Shown: one piece after another, positions 1 through 9,763 of the stretch | How the letters are laid out: every line of letters begins with the position of its first letter | Position numbering within the stretch: position 1 is the first letter of the stretch | The notes under the pieces: model-generated | The model's database searches: none | What the model was told of the DNA's origin: nothing | The model's input: only the letters and a program-made list of their open reading frames with translations | Assembly: GCF_026745355.1 (NCBI RefSeq) | Contig: NC_079206.1 | Location: 20,780,392 to 20,844,391, forward strand | DNA from: Beta vulgaris subsp. vulgaris | Lineage: Eukaryota; Streptophyta; Magnoliopsida; Caryophyllales; Amaranthaceae | Direction: 5' to 3' | DNA: 64,000 bases | Made by a program: the position numbers and the translations under genes

Positions 1-7
1 NNNNNNN
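1..7. other. Assembly gap (N run)
   Basis: Seven N bases open the window. The first real base is also the first base of the tandem unit, which recurs at 16392 and 34386. The gap therefore lies at or inside the tandem array, and more copies may be hidden or collapsed to the left. Confidence 0.95.
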
Positions 8-1790
8 CATAAGAGTCCTTTAATGGATAGATCAGATCTAACAATATGTCAATCAAATTTCATTATTAAATAATATGAGAGTTACTAACTTGATTCTCGA
101 AATCTTGATCTCAATTTCTTAAGGAATATATAGTTTAATGAAATATTTGTAAATGAAATATATTGTCTATTTATTAGTTAATTCATACGTTATATTTTTT
201 TAATGATGGAAACTTATTTTCTCTTTACTTTGATTAAATTATATTTAGCACATAGGCTTAATCATATTATCGCTACTTTTTATGTGTTTAATATTTAGCT
301 AAATATTTATGAACTTTTACACCATGGTTTTGGGGAAACTATCATAAAAATCTTAAATTTATTAAACTAAAAATATCGCGTATATAATTTGCATGGGTCA
401 AAACCCTATACTAAAAATTTTCTGTTCAAATATATTATCAGCATACATCTTTTCCGTACACACATGAGAATAATATATAGTTTACTATTGAGTGTAAATA
501 TAGTACTTAAGATATATTTTTTTTCTTAAGAGAATCTTATTTTGCAAAGGGGATAATATATGTGGTGGTTTATGATCATGGCATGTGCCCTTCGCATGAC
601 ATCCACAGAATTTCAACAATGAGGAGGTACTTCATTATTCTAATAGTTTAACACCAAATTTAATTTATTAAAACCCAAGATAGAGAGCTTGAGCAAGACT
701 GCAAAAAAGGAGAAAAAGTGATTGCATGATTGAGTATCAGTAGTGGTGCAAATAGTGATTTAGTATGAGCTTATGAATGAAGCAACAAACAGAGCGAAAG
801 CTTTTTAATCAACTTTTTCTAGTCATATTCCACCATGACATTAGCTACATTAGACACACGGGTCATAAGTCAGTTTTCGAATATACTCTTAATACACGAT
901 ATGGTTATAAAATGAAACTTTAAATCACGAGCTAATATTCAAACCATGATTTTTTGAGAAACATCCTAAATTCTTAAATTTGTAAAACAAAAACTTCCCG
1001 TGAATTTTATTGTGTTTTTGTTCCTTTTACATATTTATAAATTTACATATCATGATTAAGATTTTTACTTTTTAAAATGTTGTAACAAATATGATGAAAT
1101 ATTAATTTATATAATATATTCTTTCAACTTTTAATGCATGAATTCTAATAATTATGACTTCAATAAATTTAGAATAAAAACGACTACTTAACCAACAAAA
1201 CAATTCCAATTCATTATGCACGAGTCCAAATCCAATCTATATAAAACCTCCCGTGCATATTTGCATGGAATTTTCGATCATTTTTTTCATTATGTACCAA
1301 TAATAGTCCCACAAATCCATAAATATCGAACTAAAAATTACTACCTCCGGTTTTTTCATTGTAACGCTTTTCTTTTTTGGCTGTTTTTATATAATTGTTA
1401 CACTTTAACTTTTTCCTTATATGGTAACCTATCACATCCACTTTTTACCCTTTTCTATATACTCCACCAAAACCTTCCCTATTTTTCTCTCTCTCCTACA
1501 ATATAAATTTTTAATGCTTCTTTTATATTTCTCAAAATTCTTTCTTGCTTTTTGCAAAATTTCCTTGGTGATAAATGCGTTTCTAACGCACTTTATGACC
1601 TCCTTTTGGCTTATTTTGGTCCCCCTTATTCCCCTTTCTTCCCTCTTTCTTCTCACTTTCCCCTTCTATTTCATTCACTTGATCATACTTGATCATAGTG
1701 ATATTTTGCTAGATTTTCGATCTATTTTGATCGAATTTCTAGCACATATGCTTTCACCATATTTTCTTATGTTTTTATTGCAGGTATGAC
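8..1790. other. AT-rich non-coding stretch of unit 1
   Basis: No gene is recognisable. The stretch is AT-rich with short poly-T and poly-A runs. The few open frames are low-complexity, Phe/Leu/Tyr-rich, and have no family resemblance. The same stretch recurs at 16392-18155 and 34386-36160. From about 1340 to 1780 it becomes pyrimidine-rich (CTCTCTCTC, TTTCTT), which resembles leader or LTR sequence leading into the GC-rich motif cluster. Confidence 0.6.
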
Positions 1791-1867
1791 CCTTTTCGGG
1801 GCCGAGTAATGCGAGACATGGCTTAAGGGGACGAGCTAGAGAATGCGAGGGAGCTTGAGGTGCGCTT

Positions 1868-2100
1868 GGAGACGCCCGCACACGATGGTGCGCCCGCACA
1901 TACAAGCGGTGCGCCCGCACCTCAGCAGATTCATAATACAAAAGAGATGGTGCACCCGCACCAAGCATAAGGTGCGCCCGCACCACTTTGGTGCGCCCAC
2001 ACCATTTGACGAAGCTGCAAAGGCTGAGGCAGAAGAGTTAGGTGCCCCCGCACCTATGCTTGGTGCGCCCGCACCTCATCATGGTGCGCCCGCACCCATC
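1868..2100. repeat. GGTGCGCCCGCACC motif cluster, unit 1
   Basis: About nine copies of GGTGCGCCCGCACC or close variants lie in roughly 230 bp of otherwise AT-rich DNA. The arms GGTGCG and CGCACC are complementary, so each copy can fold as a tiny hairpin around CC. Spacing is irregular (about 20-70 bp), so this is a dispersed motif cluster and not a true tandem array. It lies about 1.0 kb before the Athila-like ORF1 remnant and may belong to that element's LTR or leader, which is inference. Open frames across it reading Gly-Ala-Pro-Ala-Pro follow from the motif and are not evidence of a protein. Confidence 0.8.
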
Positions 2101-2115
2101 GTTTTCGAAAAATGA

Positions 2116-3108
2116 AGCTCGTGGCTTCATCAAACGAGTTTTTGTTTTATTTTGAAGACTTACACTTTATTCTAGTTTTTAGAGAGTTTTTTAGGGTTTT
2201 GTACTAGAGAGAAAACACTTGAGTTTTGATTGAGAATTGAGATTAGTAATCGTAGTTTGTGATTCCGTTAACATCAAAGGTACTTTTCGTTGAATTTAAT
2301 TTGAAGTTTCAGTTTTTTTTTCATTCTATTAGTGTTTGTTCTTGCTTTTAGTTTATTTTAGAGCTTCATTCTCATATTCTTATAATTGAGATTTCTATTA
2401 GTTTAATTATCGTTTAATCATATTTAGCCTTAGATTAGTCATAGATTTTATGTTTAATTGCTTAGAATCCATGATTACTGAGTAGTTTCATATCTAGGGC
2501 TAGGGTGAAAGTATGAAATAGGGTTTTAAATGTTTTGTTGATGCGATTGTGATGTTCTAAAGGAAGCTATGCATTGATCTTGGTGTTTTAAAACTTTAGG
2601 ATATATATTGATCACATTTATACTTTGGTATTTTGAACTCAAATATTCTTAAATCGAATTTTGAACTCTTTTATCATCCCCAAGAATCAACTTAATTTCT
2701 ATGCCAAGATATTGGGTAGAAATTAAGGGGACCCTTTATTAGGGGTTTTCTGAATTGATTGAATCACTTCATCAATTAACTAAAGACCACTCGAGAGAGG
2801 ATTTAGTAGATTGATTAAGTGATTACTCTTGAGGACCATTCGATAGTATTTTAGAGGGAAACTAAACTTGCATGATCATCTCCATTATTTCGCAATCGCA
2901 TCAACAATCATTGTCCGTTCTTATTCATACTAGTAACCTTAACTCTAGTGTCTTTTTATTTGATAAATTAACTCTCTTGTTGTTCGCTGGTTCTAGTTTT
3001 TAGCTAGTCTTAATTGTTCACGCGGCTTTTCGAGCGCACACTTCGTCCCACGAAGTTCTATGACTACACTACCTGCGTCAACCTTAACATCGAATCGATG
3101 ATAAGGTA
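2116..3108 (+). other. Probable retroelement LTR/leader region, unit 1
   Basis: No gene is seen. The stretch is non-coding and leads into the Athila-like ORF1 remnant whose ATG is at 3110. Its right part holds phrases such as TGACTACACTACCTGCG and CGCGGCTTTTCGAGCGCACA, which resemble the ends of plant gypsy LTRs. No matching second LTR or primer-binding site was found, so the LTR call is inference. The equivalents are about 18470-19458 and 36490-37476. Confidence 0.35.
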
Positions 3109-3109
3109 G

Positions 3110-3663
3110 ATGGCAAATAATCCAGGGCTATCAAACTTCCTCACCATCGATCCATGAACCTACTTATGATCAGCTTACTCTCGAATTCTTGAGTACGTTG
3201 AACATAAGCAGGGAGGCGGACACGGGGGTTCTAACTATTCAATGTCGTCTTTTTAATCAAGGTAGAACACTCTCTTTCGACGAATTCTGTGAAGCATTTG
3301 GGATGGATTATAGTGCTATCGAACTTCTTCACCTTATGATGCCCCTTTAGGCACCATTTAGTAAAGGTACAACGAACAGGAGTAGTGGGCTAATATCACC
3401 AATGGCAGACTCCGTTTCGGACGAACTCGTCCAAAGCATCGGAGATCATCCATATCGCTCTCCATTACTTCCATAGGACGTTGGTTTATACATCCACTTT
3501 CCTAAACACGAAGTCGTGCAGTTGAGGAAGGAAGAGCTGCTGGTTCTTTGGTTGGCTACTGATAGGGCCCACTATAGAGCCCGAATTAATTTTGCCGTTC
3601 TCTTCCTTAATCGACTGCAGGAGATTTGGGGGTACTACGGTATCTGGGGAGATCGTTTGTGTA
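3110..3663 (+). pseudogene. Athila-like gypsy retrotransposon ORF1 (gag) remnant, unit 1
   Basis: The conceptual product starts MANNPGLSNFLTIDP at 3110 and stops at 3155. Reading on with frame changes gives pieces typical of the plant Athila ORF1 family. These include a block with FLSTLNI, then LFNQGRTLSFDEFCEAFGM (about 3240-3310), and a second block with QLRKEELLVLWLATD followed by HYRARINFAVLFLNRLQEIW (3520-3640). Stops and frameshifts break it at several places, so it cannot make a full product. In the family this protein acts as a capsid-like gag. The pol part (protease, RT, integrase) is absent. The assignment rests on motif memory and a database search would settle it. Confidence 0.6.
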
Positions 3664-4290
3664 ACATCCCGTCCAAAACCAAGAAGAACAAGACTTAAAA
3701 TAAGGAAAAAGATATGAATAATGGAAGCGGAAATACAAAGAGACGGAGATGCTACTCTATGGAGTAGAATGGAAAACTATAAATTAGACAAAGGCTTCAT
3801 AAGCATAAGTCAACTCCAAGATATAGATGTAAAAGGGAAAAAATGAGGTCCCATACCCTCATCTCCAACAAGTCTCAAAAAGTCATAAGACCACCATTAC
3901 AACCTCAAAATAGAGTGATATAACTAAAAGCAGCTGAAATCCATAGTTCCAAAACATAAGTCGAAAACAAGAGTAGCTACTTATAACCAAGTAACTAGTC
4001 CTAATTCCACTTCAGAATGCTCATCTACTATAACAAGCACTACTTCCTTGCTCACACGGTTAAAACACACAACCCCGGTCCAAACTTTGACAACTCTAAA
4101 CAGCATCACCATCAGCACAATAATTCAACAACTTCCACAATCAGTGGGGAGTAACTAGCAGTTCTCCCAGCTCAAATAGAAACATATAATAACTCAAATA
4201 ATTAGAAACAACATCAGAAATTACAGTATCAAACACCATACTCACCACGAGATACAATGATCATAACATCAACCTAGACACTCTACTAAC
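3664..4290. other. Unassigned stretch, unit 1
   Basis: No gene or clear mobile element is seen between the Athila-like remnant and the CACTA fragment. The stretch is moderately AT-rich with no long open frame. It starts TGTAACATCCCGTCC, which looks like another insertion boundary, but no matching end was found. The equivalents are 20029-20639 and 38049-38659. Confidence 0.5.
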
Positions 4291-4880
4291 CACTAGTAGA
4301 ATAAATGTTATTTGCTGCGGTGATATTGCTGCGGTTTTACCTACACGCAGCAATATAACACGCAAAAAGAAATAAAAAAATAGAAATTGACAATATTGCT
4401 GCGGTTCCCGCCCAAAACCGCAGCAATATTGTCTAACGGTTATCATTTTAAAAACATGTGGGCCCTGTACAGCTAATATTGTGCGGTTTCCACGTGGGAC
4501 CGCAGCAATATCATTAAAAAATATTTTTTTTAAAAAGTAAACGTATTTTAATATATTGCTGCAGTTCTTGACAAGAACCGCAGCAATATTATTAACCGCA
4601 GCAGTATTATTTAAAAAAAATTATAAAATCCATCAATTAGGGTTTTTATCCTTACTCCCCTCTCTTAACCTCATACGTAGCAGCAGTCAGCGCCTCAACT
4701 CTCTCTCAACTCTCTCTCCTCTCTTTTCTCTCTCAACCTTCAAACGGCGTTCTTCTTCGTCGTCCACCGGCCTGCGTTCTTCTTTGTCGTCCACCGGCCT
4801 CGACTGCTTCCGTCAACCTTCGAACGGAGCGCCGCGACGAACAATTTTTTTCTGTGGAGTGCTACACTCCTAGTATGTAT
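4291..4880 (+). mobile_element. CACTA element, 5' part only (GCTGCGG family), unit 1
   Basis: It starts CACTAGTAGAATAAATG and continues into paired motifs TTGCTGCGGTT / AACCGCAGCAA spaced to form hairpins (about 4318-4600). These are the same terminal and subterminal sequences as the complete element at 24195-25916. The hairpin zone is followed by TTAGGGTTTTTATCC, CTCTCT-rich leader-like DNA and CGTCGTCCACCGGCC repeats, again like the complete element's interior. The right inverted terminus (CATTTATTCTACTAGTG) is missing, so the copy is 3'-truncated. The right boundary is uncertain. Confidence 0.7.
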
Positions 4881-5361
4881 GTTATTGTAAAAAATATTAA
4901 TTAGCATCTATTCATGAGTTCTCTAATCTTCTTTTACATGGAATGAACAGGAAAATGCATGGTGAGGATTGTCTCTCTACATTTAAACAATGAGGCGAAG
5001 GTTCGAAACCACATTAAACTCTTTACCTTCAGCTAATTTTGCTATTGAGAAAAAGAGCACATTAACATAAAACAAGAAAGCAATCATTTTTTTTGTTATT
5101 CATGAGGATAGCAGATTAATGAAGACAATTTTTTTGCTGATGCAGGTGATTCTAAAGATTATGAAACGCAATTTGTTGAATGTCATCACAAACAAGAAGG
5201 ATTGTAAGTCAATTTTTTTGATCTGGACTGCATTAAGAAATTTGCTTATCAATAGAAACAACAGCTAAAGTAACAAACTGACTAATTTTCTCAGGTCTAG
5301 TTTTGGATCTGCATGCTGTATTGGATAATATTATATGTAAAGGGATAATATTATATTAGAA

Positions 5362-5449
5362 AGGGTAGAAGGGTACTTTCACAGTAATAGGTCTGTAAAC
5401 ATTATAGGGTAGAAGGGTACTTTCACAGTAATAGGTCTGTAAACACTAT
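5362..5449. repeat. Two-copy 44 bp tandem repeat, unit 1
   Basis: The motif beginning AGGGTAGAAGGGTACTTTCA and ending near GGTCTGTAAACA occurs twice in a row (5362 and 5406). It is conserved in all three units, next to the distal end of the copia gag fragment. Confidence 0.85.
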
Positions 5450-5549
5450 ATATATTGAATGTCAGGTTAACCTACAACAGGTTAACACACAATTATTCCC
5501 ACACTTGTACATGCTGAACTATATAAGGATGCAGCAGGAGAGGAATTTG

Positions 5550-6465
5550 TCGTTCGATCAAGATTGTTCGTCGAGCGCAACGACACCCGTTCGCCGCCAC
5601 CGACGAGTTTTACCATGAGAGGAAGTAAGCCGAGCCTGATCCGTGCGACCTAACCGGGACCTACTACGGTCAGTTTGTAACGTGAAGGCATGAACCTCCT
5701 CCTTGATGGCTTTCCCACGAGCGATGTCTCTCGAGCGCTCCTCTTGGGTGAGGATTTGATAAATACGATCCAAGTCCCAGGAGGAGACTCAGAGAGAATA
5801 TTAGAGCGCGTCGTGCCGTATATCTCATCGTCCAAACCAATTAAAAACTGGTGGATCTTCTCCTCATCACGGTCCGTGGCAAATATTCTGGCGAAATTAC
5901 ACGTGAATAAATTACACACGTAGCCATGAAGAGGTTTCAAACGATTAAGTTCATCATATAAAGCCATTAATTTAGTGAAATAAGCTTCAATGGTTATGGA
6001 ACATTGTTGCTTACAATCAACAATGGCCGCCCGTAATTGTTGGAGTCGAAGACCGTTAGTGACACAAAAGCCTTCTCCAAGTACTCCCACAAGCGCTCAA
6101 CATCATCATGAAACGGGATGGATGCGGCAAGCTTCAAGTCCATGCTACGTAAAAGCCAGGAAACTAACATAGAATGGACTGTTTCAGTCTAAAAGTTTCT
6201 TCTTCTCCGTGGGTTTGGTGATGGTTCCATCAATGAAGACAAACTTCTGCCGAGCCTTGAGAGCCAAAGTAATGGTGGGGCCCATGCGATGTAATTATCG
6301 ACAGTGAGAATAACATGTGTGATCAAATTTCCAGGTTGATCTCCCGAGCCAAGGTAAAAGGTGAAGCAGGATGAAATTTGTCCTCCGTCATGGTGAACAA
6401 ACTACGCTGGTGGCGCTCACAGGGATGAAAAAAAACCCGGCAGAGACGAGGTTAAACAAAGAAGG
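5550..6465 (-). pseudogene. Copia-type gag remnant, unit 1
   Basis: Reverse strand. The translation shows the plant Ty1/copia gag pattern. An N-terminal block reads YLGSGDQPGNLITHVIL then DNYIAWAP, followed by a block ending FIDGTITKP. The central part contains LRLQQLRAAIVDCKQ and YFTKLMALYDELNRLKPL, then FLIGLDDEIYGTTRSNIL. Gag forms the virus-like particle. The frame is broken by single-base indels in this copy. It is followed (leftwards) by no integrase or reverse transcriptase. The matching primer-binding site and LTR lie immediately upstream at 6466 and 6478, so this is the 5' part of a truncated element. Confidence 0.8.
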
Positions 6466-6477
6466 GCTCCGATACCA
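6466..6477 (-). other. Copia primer-binding site, unit 1
   Basis: On the reverse strand the bases directly after the LTR end (...TTTAACA) read TGGTATCGGAGC. This is one mismatch from TGGTATCAGAGC, the initiator-methionine tRNA primer site of plant copia elements. The equivalents are 22806-22817 and 40204-40215. Confidence 0.85.
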
Positions 6478-6745
6478 TGTTAAATTAGGGTCAATGATTT
6501 TCCTTGCCTTCATTTAATTCACATGTAACATTATATACACCCTATTCAAAGTAAGGCTTGTAAGCCCATTACAACATAAGCTACCGGCTAACTGAAAACT
6601 TCTAGGTTTTACTATGAAAGAAACCTCATCAGTCATTACATATCGTTCTCAAAGTTACAGACTCTCAAGCAGGCACAACGCCAAGGCCGATATCTCTATA
6701 CACACAAGGCAATTATCCTAATTCCTAGGTAGCAATTTATGTCTA
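6478..6745 (-). mobile_element. Copia 5' LTR (outer edge uncertain), unit 1
   Basis: The inner edge is sharp, with LTR end CA next to the primer-binding site. The reverse strand carries GTGTATATAATG, a TATA-like promoter (about 6529-6540), as expected for an LTR. The outer edge is not visible because no second LTR is present. It is placed provisionally where the downstream dispersed repeat begins. The equivalents are 22818-23086 and 40216-40483. Confidence 0.5.
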
Positions 6746-7441
6746 GCATGCCAACAACATATATATGACCATGTAAACTCCCGGAAAGTCCCAAACTTGG
6801 ACCTAAAAGAAAAGCAAGCTATCATACCCGAACCAACGAACAACGATCACAAAGGCCTTAGGCACTGTAGCTCGATGACAAAGGGCAAAATCAAGGATGA
6901 TCCTAATATCCATCCACTAATCTCTAACTTAATCCCACGCCTAAGTTCAAGATTGCAAGTTTTCCATCGAAAATCTACTCTAGTTACGTTTTGTTCCTAT
7001 AATCTAAATACTCTTAAACTTATTATGACTAATTAGCCCTAGTAAAGAGCTTACCCGAACTTATTTTATTAGTCTTATAAACAAACTTATTCAAACTTAT
7101 AAATTGAAGTTATTAGCCCAAACTAAGGTCCGAAATATGGAAAAACAAGTATTTCCACAACTCTGTCGCTTTAAATTGAGTTAGCTGACCCTAAAGTTAA
7201 ATATTCGAACTTATTAACTCAATACCGAACTTATCCAAACTACTTATTAATTAGCCCTAGAAAAGAGCTTAGATGAACTTATAGTCCTATAAACAAAATT
7301 ATTCAAACTTATCAATTGAACTTCTTAGCGCTAAAGTGAAATTAATCGAAGTTACTATCCCGTAATCGAACTTATCCAAACTAACTAGCTTTGAACTAAG
7401 ATTATCAAAACATATTACATATGTAGTTGAATTTAGGTTCG
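6746..7441. repeat. ~0.7 kb dispersed direct repeat, proximal copy, unit 1
   Basis: It starts GCATGCCAACAACATATATA and ends near TTGAATTTAGGTTCG. A diverged second copy in the same orientation lies at 12427-13075. The pair flanks the LINE insertion site in every unit and in unit 3 is separated by only ~0.6 kb. The repeats contain many ACTTATNNAAACTTAT-type words and no gene. They could be LTR-like ends of a small element, but no primer-binding site was seen between them. Confidence 0.75.
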
Positions 7442-7699
7442 GCAACCACGTCAATCCCTAAAACTTGTAGTGAAGATGAAATGATAGGGAGAACTGGTCC
7501 CTTTCAATGTTTGATTGAAGATTTTTGCCAAAATCACTGGAGATTGAATTTAGGCAAAAAGCTTCATACTTTCGGACAAATTTTGTAGAACATAATGTTT
7601 TTTAAAAAATTATTCATACTTTGCTGTTTTAATCTTTCTTTGTCCATACTTTTTTTTCCCCTTGACTATAAGAAGGCAAAGCTATATAATTGTTGTTTC

Positions 7700-7923
7700 A
7701 GGTTATCAAAGAGGGCAAAACTTGAAATGTTTATTTTAGGTTAATATTAAAGAGGGCAAAACTTGAAATTTTGTTTTAGATTAATATCAAAGAGGGCAAA
7801 ATTGAAAAATCGTCTTCTTAGTTGATATTAAACAGGGCAAATTTGGAATTGTTCTCTTAAGTGATATCAAAGAGGGCAAAATAATGTAATTGTCTGCTTA
7901 GTTAATATCAAAAAGGGGGAAAT
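7700..7923. repeat. ~40 bp minisatellite (AAAGAGGGCAAAA), unit 1
   Basis: About six degenerate copies of a ~35-45 bp word read roughly TTAATATCAAAGAGGGCAAA followed by an AT-rich tail. The LINE inserted immediately after the last copy. Confidence 0.8.
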
Positions 7924-8270
7924 ATTTTTGTCATCCTTTTTTTTTTTGCTAAATAAGAAAGCTCTCATTAATCAACACAAACAAACACACCATACAACCT
8001 AACTCTTAGTCTGGAAACAAGCAAACCAACTATGTTGGACTCCTCGAAACCCAGACAAGAGAAAAGAAAATACCTTCTATCATACAATATCACCTTTTAT
8101 AACATCAAACCATTCTTTATCTTTAACAGATATTTTCTTTGGAGAACAAGACTAATTCTAAGCATAACAGTACTCTGAATCTTCTTCATAAGTACCTCAG
8201 GTCTCCAAACTTTCAGGTTCCAGATAGCCTCATTCCTAACCCACCATATGTGATAGGCTAAAGAACTATA

Positions 8271-9760
8271 CACTAGGGGAAAAACATAAAGGGCTGCGCA
8301 GGAAGGGCTGCGCTTTTCGTAAAAGCGCAGCCCTACTAGTGAAGGGCTGCGCTTATTTAAAAAAGCGCAGCCCTACTAAGCAGAAGGGCTGCGCTTTATA
8401 AAAAAAGCGCAGCCCTTCACTAGTAGGGCTGCGCTTTTTTAAATAAGCGCAGCCCTTCTGTAGGTAAGAAGGGCTGCGCTTTTAAAAAAGCGCAGCCCTA
8501 CTAAGTGAAGGGCTGCGCTTTTTTAAAAAGCGCAGCCCTTCTGCTTAGTAGGGCCGCTTTTTTAAAAAAGCGCAGCCCTTCCTGAAAAAATTTGAAATTT
8601 CGGAATCGCGGGCTTTGAAATATTGAGCGGGATTCGTCAAATATATTATCCCTCATTCTCTCCTCCTCTCACGTCCCTCATTATTCCTTTCCTCTCTTCT
8701 CTCTATCCTCTCTTCTCTCTCATCCTCTCTTCTCTCTCAAAAACTCCCATAAACATTTGCGAAACAAAACCTTGAAATGATTTGCACTAAACATGGCGAC
8801 GGAGTCCGATTGCCTATTGTGATACCTTTTCGGAAGCGGAACGAGCCAACGAGTCAAACTCACCGCTATGCTGTGACGTTTAGGCTTTTTAAGCCATCCG
8901 AGTTCGTTTAAGCCTCCAAATACCCATTTTAAGTTTTTCCGAAATTTTTTTTTTCCCTTAAATTATGTATTTGGGTTTTTTTTATGTATTTAAACATTAT
9001 TAGGTTGTAGTTCTTGTATTTTCAGATCTATAATGTTCTTGTATACTTCTCTTTTTTTATATATTTTGATTAATGTTCTTGTATACTTCTCTTTGTTTAT
9101 ATATTTTGATTAATGTTCTTGTATACTTCTCTTTGTTTTGATTAATTAATGTTCTTGTATACTTCTCTTTGTTTTGATTAATAATGTTCTTGTATACTTC
9201 TCTTTGTTTATTTTGATTAATGTTATTCTTGTATACTTCTCTTTGTTTATTTTGATTAATGTTCTTGTATATAATTTCTTGTATTTTCATCTTTGTTTTG
9301 ATTAATGTTCTTGTATACTTATTGTATACTTCTCTTTGTATATTAGTTTTTGTTCCTTTTTTTCATTTTCGTTTCATTCTTTTTATTGTTTTGGGTTTAG
9401 TATTTTCGTTTCGTTTCTCTTCTCTTTAATTTCAGAAAATGTGAGATTATGAGTAAAAAAAATGACGAAAAAAAAAATTTTTTTTTTATTTTTTTTTTTG
9501 GTAGGAAGGGCTGCGCTAGTTAGGAAAAAGCGAGCCTTCTAGCCCAGAAGGGCTGCGCTTTTTCCAAACTAGCGCAGCCCTTCTGGGCTAGAAGGGCTGT
9601 GCTTTTTCCTAACTAGCGCAGCCCTTTCTAGCTTAAGGTTGCGCTTTTCTAGCGCAGCCCTACTTAAAAAGTGAAGGGCTGCTACTGAAAGGGCTGCTGT
9701 CAAAAAGCGCAGCCCTACATGCCTTTTTTAGCGCAGCCCTTCTTCATTTTTCCACTAGTG
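8271..9760. mobile_element. Non-autonomous CACTA element (GGGCTGCGC family), 1,490 bp
   Basis: The termini are CACTAGGGGAAAAACAT on the left and, inverted, CACTAGTGGAAAAATGA on the right, flanked by a 3 bp target duplication ATA (8268-8270 and 9761-9763). The uninterrupted target is visible in unit 2 near 26338. Both subterminal zones (8295-8580 and 9505-9745) are packed with AGGGCTGCGCTTTT and its complement AAAAGCGCAGCCCT arranged as hairpins. CACTA ends, a 3 bp duplication and subterminal motif arrays are the defining set for En/Spm-type elements, whose transposase partner binds the subterminal motifs. No transposase is encoded, so it depends on a partner elsewhere. It sits inside the LINE. 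Confidence 0.95.
9019..9340. repeat. Minisatellite inside the CACTA element
   Basis: About eight copies of a ~33-40 bp word reading GTTCTTGTATACTTCTCTTT then GTTTATTTTGATTAAT, with small length changes. It fills much of the element's interior. Reverse-strand open frames across it with repeated Asn-Gln-Asn-Lys are products of the repeat, not a gene. Confidence 0.88.
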
Positions 9761-9763
9761 ATA

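Noticed and set aside
1216..1506. 96-codon open frame repeated at 17596 and 35590
   Set aside because: It is present three times only because the unit is tandemly repeated. The translation is low-complexity, rich in Phe, Leu, Tyr and His, and has no family resemblance or leader context.
1843..2115. Open frames reading GAPAP repeats or VRAH repeats
   Set aside because: They come from the GGTGCGCCCGCACC motif cluster. The irregular spacing shifts frames between copies, and the unit copies do not preserve one frame.
4556..4873. 105-codon Ser-rich open frame
   Set aside because: It lies in the CT-rich leader-like interior of the CACTA fragment and is destroyed by indels in unit 2 and deleted in unit 3.
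7700..7923. Regularly spaced repeats considered as a CRISPR array
   Set aside because: Plant nuclear context, degenerate repeats, AT-rich tails in place of unique spacers, and no cas genes. It is a minisatellite.
9057..9290. Open frame with NQNKEKYTRTLI repeats
   Set aside because: It is the reverse-strand reading of the minisatellite inside the CACTA element.
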